From Anaerolineae bacterium (GTDB lineage Bacteria > Chloroflexota > Anaerolineae > B4-G1 > SLSP01), in contig JAFGNI010000246.1 in NCBI GenBank assembly GCA_016927095.1, positions 1-11,255 of the forward strand: DNA of 11,255 bases, in the 5' to 3' direction. Position 1 is the stretch's first letter. Each line of letters begins with the position of its first letter. The position numbers and the translations under genes were made by a program. This document shows positions 6,564 to 11,255 of the stretch, piece after piece. The notes beneath the pieces are model-generated. The model searched no databases, was not told where the DNA came from, and worked only from the letters and a program-made list of their open reading frames with translations.

Positions 6564-9500
6564 CTACGGCGCGACCGTGAGTTCGCCCACCGCGACACTA
6601 TCGCCGTCCAGCCGGACGCCCCCGATCGTGAGGGTCGCCCGATCACCGTGCTCGGCGTTGTAGAGCCCGGCAGAAAGGGTGTACCGCCCAGGTTCGATGT
6701 CAGGTGGTAGGTGTACCCGGTGCCTATCGACAATCACCTCACCGGGCGACCAGGTGACCGTGGGGGCCTCCCCGCCGGCAGGCATTTGGTCGGACTGCGC
6801 CCAGATCCGCCCATCGCTGCCTGCCAGGTGGACGAAGGCCGTGTAGTCCACCATCGCCGGTGCTAAGGCACGCCAATAGAGCGTCACGTCGACGGCTTGA
6901 CCGGGCCGGACGGTGGCATCCTCGACATCGCCCCCCACAAGCTGCGCAAAGTTGCCGGCGCTCTCAAAGGCTGCCACATCCACATTCAGAACCCGCGCCG
7001 GATCACGGGGCAAAGCGAACTGACGCGAGCGTTGTGCGATGACCACATCGCCGAGGACGAGGTTGCCGTCATCCCCGGGACCATCTGCCCCCGACGCCGG
7101 ATCGCCCGGCGGCAGCCGCATCACAACGCGGCACAGGCCTTCCGGCAGGCTCGTATCGACGCGCAGCGCATAGGCAATCTTGTAGCGCTCTCCCAAGCTC
7201 CAAGATACCGGGTCGCCCGGCTCCCACGGCGCCGCACCTTCCTGACGCACCTCACCGTCACAGACAAGCATCCAGGATAGCGCTGCCGGCGGCGTTCCTG
7301 CAACACGCTCAACACCGATAGAAGCATGCAGCGACCGTCCAGCTGTTATCTGCGGCTCAGGTGGCTCAATGCCGACAACCCGCAGCCCAGGCCACGCCGG
7401 GTCGGGCGATGGGGTGACTTCCAGTGACGCCGCGGCGGAAGCCCGCCCAGGCACCTCGACATCACCCAGCCGCAGCATGATGCCCCCGAATGCCCCGTCG
7501 CCCTCCACAAGGGAGAGCCATCCTTGTGTGCCGGACAGCATCATCACCAGGTCATAGGTCCCCGGCGGCATGTGATGCGGAACCCAGATATAGGCTGTGG
7601 CATCGGCGATCTCGCCCACAGGCCACTGTGGCGCCGGCCACGTCCAATCGTTCACCAAGCGCTGGCCCCCCTCAGCCCAGACGATCCTGTGGACACCTTC
7701 CCCCGTCTGCAGGGCGAGGTAGACATCCACCTCGCCCAGTTGTACCAGGGGCTGCAGGCGCAACCGTACAGCCAGAGGCTCGGCGCGATCGACTGTCTTG
7801 TTCCATGTGACCGCCACCAGATCGAGGGCGCCCGCGAAACGCGCCGCGATGGTCGGGCTGGTCGCCAGTGCGGTCCGTAGCACGCACTGAGATGCTGTGA
7901 ATCCCCCAACCGGCTCTGTGGGGCGACACACGATATCTCCTGCCGCCTGCGCTTCGTCGAGCAATGCCGCGAGCTGCGCATCCGTAGCCGGGTAGCAGTC
8001 GGGGGCCTGGAGCCATAGAAACGGGACACCGGTACCGACGCGGTTGTTGAGCCATAACTCCAATCCCGCCGTCGTCGTAACAGGTGCGGCTGCTTGGCCC
8101 TGCATACCCGGCAGTGGCCCAGGAACTACGAGGGACATCTGGGCCTGATCTGACGCGCCGGCCTGTAAGGCCGCCTCGGAGACGAAGAGCGTAGCAAGCT
8201 GGCGTCCCCCAACTTCGATATCCTCCCGTGCCACATAGCCCGGGTACGACTGGCCGATGCCACTGATGATGGCCTCGGTACAGCCCACCAGCCTGTCATC
8301 GTACGCTCGTGTCGTTCCGGCGAAACGGCCTGCCGTCCCTGGGACGTTGCCGGTCAGTAACGAAGCAGCCTGTGGCTCGGGCAGCAGCCCATTGAGGCGA
8401 CCAGCCGCCAGGCCGGAGGCTTCCCCCCAACCCAGTGGCACGACATCCTGGGCGATCCACGGCCCGCCCAAGAGCGGCGTCGCATAGTGTAGGGGCACGA
8501 CCGCCACCGCCGCCCACGGCAGCAGCAAGAGCGCCACCAACGCCCGGCGCCAACAGCGCCGCAACTGCGCCAGGGACAACGTCGCGATGAGCGCCAGCAG
8601 AGGGACAGCGGAGAGCACATAGCGATCGAATTTCTTGGTAGCCAGCGTCAACGCAAGGACATAGCCCAGAGCAGGAAGGCCTGCGGTCGCCACAGTACGC
8701 CAAGGGACAGGGTGGGCGCTCTTGCGCCTTGGAACGACGGCGAACAGACCTAGCAGCACAGGCGGGGTCAACCTGAAGACCAAGACCACCGGGTAGAAGA
8801 GCGGACCCGGGTCAACGCGCATCTCGCCCGCAAAGAAGACATCGCGCAGCCCGATGCCTTCGTGATAGCTCACCGCTTGGAACAGCACCGCCAGCGCCGC
8901 TTGTGGCGTAGCAAAGAAGGTCGGCGTCAGCGCCAGCAGGAAGCCGAGGCTTAGCGCGGCGACGAGGCCAACGCGGAGCACCCGGCGCAGCCAACTCCCG
9001 CTGCCCCAGACCAACATCGCCAGCGCCAATCCCGGCGCGACCAAAAGTCCCAAGGTCTTGGTCAGGCCGGCGAGGGCCAGACAGAGCGCCACCCCATCCC
9101 ACCGGGCCATAGCCCGCGTCCAGGCCGCGCGCGAAGGCTTACCGCGTTCTGACGGCGTCGCCGCGACCCGCGTCGCCGTCTTGGCTGAGGGCTTGACCGC
9201 GCTGGGCAGGGCCAAGACGACGGCCAGTAGAACAAAGGTGGCCTGTAGGGCATCCGTATGGAGCAATCCTGCGTGGCCGGCAAAGAAGGGATCCAGCGCC
9301 AGAAGCAGCGCTAACCAGCGCGCCGCACGCTCTCCTAACCCGCGGCGGCCCAACCCATAAGCCAGCACCAACCCGAGGCTGGCGACACCTGCCATCAGCG
9401 CGCGGCCCGCAGGCAGGAAGAAACTCAGATGGTCAAAGGCATCGGCGTTCTCAGGGGCCAGCCATGCCATACGAACGATCCAATCGAGGTGCACAGCTGC

Positions 9501-9770
9501 GGTGGTAGGCTGCAGCAGCTGCATGATCTTGACCCCAGCGGCGCCCAAGGCCATGGTTGTTATGCCAGGATGGCCGGTCTGGGGAATGCGCGCCCAATCC
9601 CGAGCTTCCAAGGCATCCAGGAACTGGATGCTGCGGTGCACCCAGATGGGTTCATCCGGCGTGACGTAGAGCCCAGAAGGCGCCAGCCGAACAAAAAGCG
9701 CCACGATGAAGATCGCGGCGCTGAGGGTGATCGATGGCAAGCCGGGAAAGCTGAACCGACGCCGCCGCAC
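6564..9770 (-). CDS. GT39-like (GT-C) membrane glycosyltransferase with large exported beta-rich tail
   Basis: Predicted inner-membrane protein of 1068 residues, probably using a polyprenyl-phosphate sugar as donor and transferring it to an acceptor outside the membrane. The first membrane segment (about 14-30) is followed by TPDEPIW at 37-43, the acidic loop motif of PMT/ArnT-type GT-C enzymes. A second loop carries HTDAL (171-175). Further hydrophobic segments lie at about 118-140, 150-165, 174-190, 226-257, 263-283, 322-345, 358-377, 384-400 and 407-425, with the GT39-like KKFDRY at 379-384. Residues about 430-1068 are soluble and beta-rich. The last 430 look like three related modules, each with a P-x-G-x-Y-like hairpin (734-745, 875-886, 1025-1037) and closing near LGDVEV, LGDVVI and VGELTV. 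The start is GTG at 9770, one base after the stop of the upstream GT2 gene, whose last codons supply the GAGGAG Shine-Dalgarno. Family level is sound; sugar and acceptor are unknown. Confidence 0.88.
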   Translation of the reverse strand: MRRRRFSFPGLPSITLSAAIFIVALFVRLAPSGLYVTPDEPIWVHRSIQFLDALEARDWARIPQTGHPGITTMALGAAGVKIMQLLQPTTAAVHLDWIVRMAWLAPENADAFDHLSFFLPAGRALMAGVASLGLVLAYGLGRRGLGERAARWLALLLALDPFFAGHAGLLHTDALQATFVLLAVVLALPSAVKPSAKTATRVAATPSERGKPSRAAWTRAMARWDGVALCLALAGLTKTLGLLVAPGLALAMLVWGSGSWLRRVLRVGLVAALSLGFLLALTPTFFATPQAALAVLFQAVSYHEGIGLRDVFFAGEMRVDPGPLFYPVVLVFRLTPPVLLGLFAVVPRRKSAHPVPWRTVATAGLPALGYVLALTLATKKFDRYVLSAVPLLALIATLSLAQLRRCWRRALVALLLLPWAAVAVVPLHYATPLLGGPWIAQDVVPLGWGEASGLAAGRLNGLLPEPQAASLLTGNVPGTAGRFAGTTRAYDDRLVGCTEAIISGIGQSYPGYVAREDIEVGGRQLATLFVSEAALQAGASDQAQMSLVVPGPLPGMQGQAAAPVTTTAGLELWLNNRVGTGVPFLWLQAPDCYPATDAQLAALLDEAQAAGDIVCRPTEPVGGFTASQCVLRTALATSPTIAARFAGALDLVAVTWNKTVDRAEPLAVRLRLQPLVQLGEVDVYLALQTGEGVHRIVWAEGGQRLVNDWTWPAPQWPVGEIADATAYIWVPHHMPPGTYDLVMMLSGTQGWLSLVEGDGAFGGIMLRLGDVEVPGRASAAASLEVTPSPDPAWPGLRVVGIEPPEPQITAGRSLHASIGVERVAGTPPAALSWMLVCDGEVRQEGAAPWEPGDPVSWSLGERYKIAYALRVDTSLPEGLCRVVMRLPPGDPASGADGPGDDGNLVLGDVVIAQRSRQFALPRDPARVLNVDVAAFESAGNFAQLVGGDVEDATVRPGQAVDVTLYWRALAPAMVDYTAFVHLAGSDGRIWAQSDQMPAGGEAPTVTWSPGEVIVDRHRVHLPPDIEPGRYTLSAGLYNAEHGDRATLTIGGVRLDGDSVAVGELTVAP

Positions 9771-9771
9771 G

Positions 9772-10740
9772 TTACTCCTCTGCGCGGATGACGTAGATGG
9801 GTTTGTTCTGCACCTCGAAGTAGGTACGGGCCTGCACCTCGCCCAGCAACCCCATCACAATGAACTGCACACCCAAGATCATCAGCAGGATCGCCAACGA
9901 CAGCAAGGGGCGGTTCCCGATGTCGGCGCCGGTGAAGAGCTTGAACAGCGCCAGATAGAGGGCCAGGCCAAACCCAAGCCCACTGCTAAGTAACCCGGCG
10001 AGCCCAAAGAGCTGCATCGGTCTGGCCATGTAGCTCAGCAAGAAGGTCACCGTGGCAAGGTCGAGCACAACGCGGACCGTCTTGGAGATATTGTATTTCG
10101 ATGAACCATACTTCCGCGGGCGGTCGTTGACCCCCACCTCGGCCACGCGCACCCCGAGCCCGGAGGCGAGCGCGGGGATGAAGCGATGGAGCTCACCATA
10201 GAGATTCACATTCTTTGCCACGTCGCGGTGGTAGATCTTGAGGGAGCAGCCGTAGTCGTGGAGTTCCACCCCAGTCGACTTCCCGATGATGCGGTTAGCG
10301 ATCATCGAGGGCAGCCGCCGCGAGAAGAAGGGTTCCTTGCGCTCCTTCCGCCATCCACTGACGATGTCGTAGTCACCCTCTATCATCACATCCAGCAGGC
10401 GCGAGATATCGACAGGATCGTTCTGCCCGTCAGCATCCATCGTGATCACATAGCGGCCCCGTGCTAAATCGAAACCGGCGGCGAACCCCGCCGTCTGTCC
10501 GAAGTTGCGGCGGAAGCGGATGATGCGGAGATTGGGCTCGTCCTTCTTGAGTTCGCGCAGGACCTCCAGGCTGTCATCGGTGCTGCCATCATTGACGGCG
10601 ATGATCTCATAGGAGCGCCCCATGGCACGTAGAGCTTCAGATAGCTCCGGAATGAACCACTTCAGGTTGCCGGATTCATTGTAGACGGGCAGGACCATCG
10701 AGATATCGAGCTCTGGCTCCCCGGTGTGCTTTTCGATCAT
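9772..10740 (-). CDS. GT2 polyprenyl-phosphate glycosyltransferase (DPMS/GtrB-like)
   Basis: Predicted membrane-anchored enzyme of 322 residues that transfers a sugar from a nucleotide donor to polyprenyl phosphate on the cytoplasmic face. The GT-A domain spans about 11-235: PVYNE at 18-22, VNDGSTDDS at 49-57, FRRNFGQTAG at 76-85 (acceptor-side loop) and the metal-binding DADGQ at 102-106. RPRKYGSSKY (207-216) is the conserved segment near the membrane. Two C-terminal membrane helices lie at about 241-266 and 278-301, the arrangement seen in GtrB/ArnC-type and bacterial dolichol-phosphate-mannose-synthase-like enzymes. The ATG at 10740 has a purine-rich GGGAAGGGG a few bases upstream. The stop is one base before the GTG of the GT39-like gene, so the pair is translationally coupled, and this enzyme most likely makes the lipid-linked donor its partner uses. 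The sugar (mannose, glucose, or other) cannot be read from the sequence. Confidence 0.93.
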   Translation of the reverse strand: MIEKHTGEPELDISMVLPVYNESGNLKWFIPELSEALRAMGRSYEIIAVNDGSTDDSLEVLRELKKDEPNLRIIRFRRNFGQTAGFAAGFDLARGRYVITMDADGQNDPVDISRLLDVMIEGDYDIVSGWRKERKEPFFSRRLPSMIANRIIGKSTGVELHDYGCSLKIYHRDVAKNVNLYGELHRFIPALASGLGVRVAEVGVNDRPRKYGSSKYNISKTVRVVLDLATVTFLLSYMARPMQLFGLAGLLSSGLGFGLALYLALFKLFTGADIGNRPLLSLAILLMILGVQFIVMGLLGEVQARTYFEVQNKPIYVIRAEE

Positions 10741-10773
10741 GGCGCCCCTTCCCAGATGCGGATGTCTGCCTGA

Positions 10774-10801
10774 GTTTTACCACCAAGCTAAGTGAAGGCA
10801 A
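10774..10801 (-). promoter_or_regulatory. Candidate promoter of the GT2-GT39 operon
   Basis: On the minus strand, TTGCCT (10801-10796) and TAAAAC (10779-10774) are separated by 16 bases. Each matches four of six consensus positions. Transcription would begin near 10767, about 27 bases before the GT2 start. It lies downstream, on the minus strand, of the large hairpin at 10813-10845. Moderate evidence only. Confidence 0.35.
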
Positions 10802-10806
10802 CTGAT

Positions 10807-10845
10807 AAAACCACCTTCCGGGAAGCTGTGAGCTTCCCGGAAGGT
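10807..10845 (-). terminator. Perfect 15-bp stem with minus-strand T-run (terminator-like)
   Basis: Arms ACCTTCCGGGAAGCT (10813-10827) and AGCTTCCCGGAAGGT (10831-10845) are exact reverse complements around a 3-base loop. Read on the minus strand, the stem is followed by GGTTTTATC, so it has the form of an intrinsic terminator for leftward transcription; the plus-strand side has no T-run. There is no minus-strand gene to its right within the window, so its role is unclear. It may stop leftward spurious transcription from the rpmG side, act in a longer leader of the glycosyltransferase operon, or be a dispersed palindromic repeat. Confidence 0.55.
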
Positions 10846-10869
10846 ACCGGCCTGAACGCCAAACGGAGC

Positions 10870-10897
10870 TTGACAGCCCTCCCAACCCCGTTATAAT
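10870..10897 (+). promoter_or_regulatory. Full-consensus sigma-70-type promoter of rpmG
   Basis: TTGACA (10870-10875) and TATAAT (10892-10897) both match the housekeeping consensus at all six positions, with a 16-base spacer. Transcription should start near 10904, giving a leader of about 100 bases before rpmG. This is the clearest promoter in the window and fits strong expression of a ribosomal protein. Confidence 0.88.
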
Positions 10898-10930
10898 GCG
10901 AGGGCAGTCCGACAGAGACCCATCACACGA

Positions 10931-10961
10931 CGAGCCGCGCCGGCATTGGGCGTCTGGCTCG
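10931..10961 (+). promoter_or_regulatory. Possible stem-loop in the rpmG leader
   Basis: CGAGCC (10931-10936) can pair with GGCTCG (10956-10961). Inside it, GCGCC (10937-10941) can pair with GGCGT (10949-10953), including one G-T pair, around a 7-base loop; two bases bulge. The structure lies between the transcription start and the Shine-Dalgarno GGGAGG. It may stabilise the message or serve in ribosomal-protein control. I do not recognise it as a known leader motif. Confidence 0.3.
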
Positions 10962-11002
10962 CTGGATACGCAAGCAGTGAGGCATCATAGGGAGGATGAA
11001 TC

Positions 11003-11164
11003 ATGGCTAAGAAAGGCAACCGCGTCCTTGTCAAGATGAAGAGCACGGAAAGCGGACATATGTACTACACGCAGAAGAACCGCCGCAGCGACCCGCAGCG
11101 GCTAGAGATGAAGAAATACGATCCCTTCGTCCGCAGGCACGTCATCTACCGCGAGACGAAGTAA
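11003..11164 (+). CDS. rpmG: 50S ribosomal protein L33, cysteine-free type
   Basis: Small basic protein of 53 residues, a component of the large ribosomal subunit. It starts [17 protein letters not shown] and ends [10 protein letters not shown], with YYTQKNRR (21-28) and LEMKKYDP (34-41) matching the L33 core. It has no cysteine at all, so it is the zinc-independent (C-minus) form; the zinc form would have two CxxC pairs. Such paralogues often replace each other under zinc limitation, but nothing here shows zinc control. GGGAGG lies 7 bases before the ATG. An ATG at 10996 overlaps the Shine-Dalgarno but meets a stop after four codons. The gene is a single-gene unit between a consensus promoter and an intrinsic terminator. 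It is not followed within the window by secE or nusG, which often accompany rpmG. Confidence 0.97.
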   Translation: MAKKGNRVLVKMKSTESGHMYYTQKNRRSDPQRLEMKKYDPFVRRHVIYRETK

Positions 11165-11197
11165 CTTCCTCGCAGACTTCTGGCTTCGATCAAACCG

Positions 11198-11232
11198 AAC
11201 CCGGTGCTCAGCTGAGCACCGGGTTTTCTGTT
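11198..11232 (+). terminator. Intrinsic terminator of rpmG
   Basis: AACCCGGTGCTCAG (11198-11211) and CTGAGCACCGGGTT (11212-11225) form a perfect 14-bp palindrome, in practice a stem of about 12 bp with an AGCT-type loop. The TTTTCTGTT tail follows at 11224-11232. It begins 34 bases after the rpmG stop and should end that transcript. The A's preceding the stem on the plus strand are few, so it is mainly a rightward terminator. Confidence 0.93.
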
Positions 11233-11255
11233 GCCGTGACCTCCCACAGATGCAA

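Noticed and set aside
10676..10885. Minus-strand open frame across the start of the GT2 gene and the large hairpin
   Set aside because: It runs through a perfect palindrome and promoter-like DNA and overlaps the GT2 start in another frame; the product has no recognisable features.
10898..11002. tRNA or small RNA gene between the strong promoter and rpmG
   Set aside because: I looked for acceptor and T-loop features and found none; the stretch is best explained as the rpmG leader.

Overview
The window looks like a stretch of chromosome from a GC-rich bacterium (roughly 60% GC by eye). It carries five long, intact protein genes and one small ribosomal protein gene. I see no insertion sequence, integrase, CRISPR array, tRNA or rRNA. 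The best taxonomic guess is Chloroflexota or a near relative. The guess rests on the style of the proteins: a CHAT/STAND/TPR protein, a GT-C glycosyltransferase with a large beta-rich exported tail, and a Der GTPase of Gram-positive/Chloroflexota build. It is an inference, not something the sequence proves.

Layout from left to right. An M24-family (Xaa-Pro-type) metallopeptidase lies on the minus strand (21-1253). It is divergent from the ribosome-assembly GTPase gene der (1436-2818, plus). Thirty-one bases after der, with its own strong Shine-Dalgarno and a GTG start, comes a gene for a 1207-residue protein (2850-6473). This protein has a CHAT (caspase/separase-like) protease domain, a degenerate STAND/NB-ARC-like NTPase module and C-terminal TPR repeats. 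A 90-base convergent gap follows. Next is a two-gene minus-strand operon: a polyprenyl-phosphate glycosyltransferase of family GT2 (9772-10740) and, one base after its stop, a 1068-residue GT39-like membrane glycosyltransferase (6564-9770). A 262-base divergent intergenic region carries a perfect 15-bp hairpin and a full-consensus sigma-70-type promoter. That promoter drives rpmG (ribosomal protein L33, 11003-11164), which ends in a textbook intrinsic terminator.

How the genes may work together. The GT2 enzyme probably loads a sugar onto a lipid phosphate, and the GT39-like enzyme probably transfers it to an acceptor outside the membrane. Der and L33 both serve the large ribosomal subunit but are separate units here. 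The most unusual element is the CHAT-STAND-TPR protein in apparent co-transcription with der. Its architecture matches proteins thought to be regulated proteases in biological conflict or programmed cell death. Its P-loop and Walker B motifs depart from consensus, and a perfect hairpin is embedded in the coding sequence between the two catalytic residues. It is the best candidate here for an undescribed system, although no partner gene such as a gasdermin or other obvious substrate is visible in the window.
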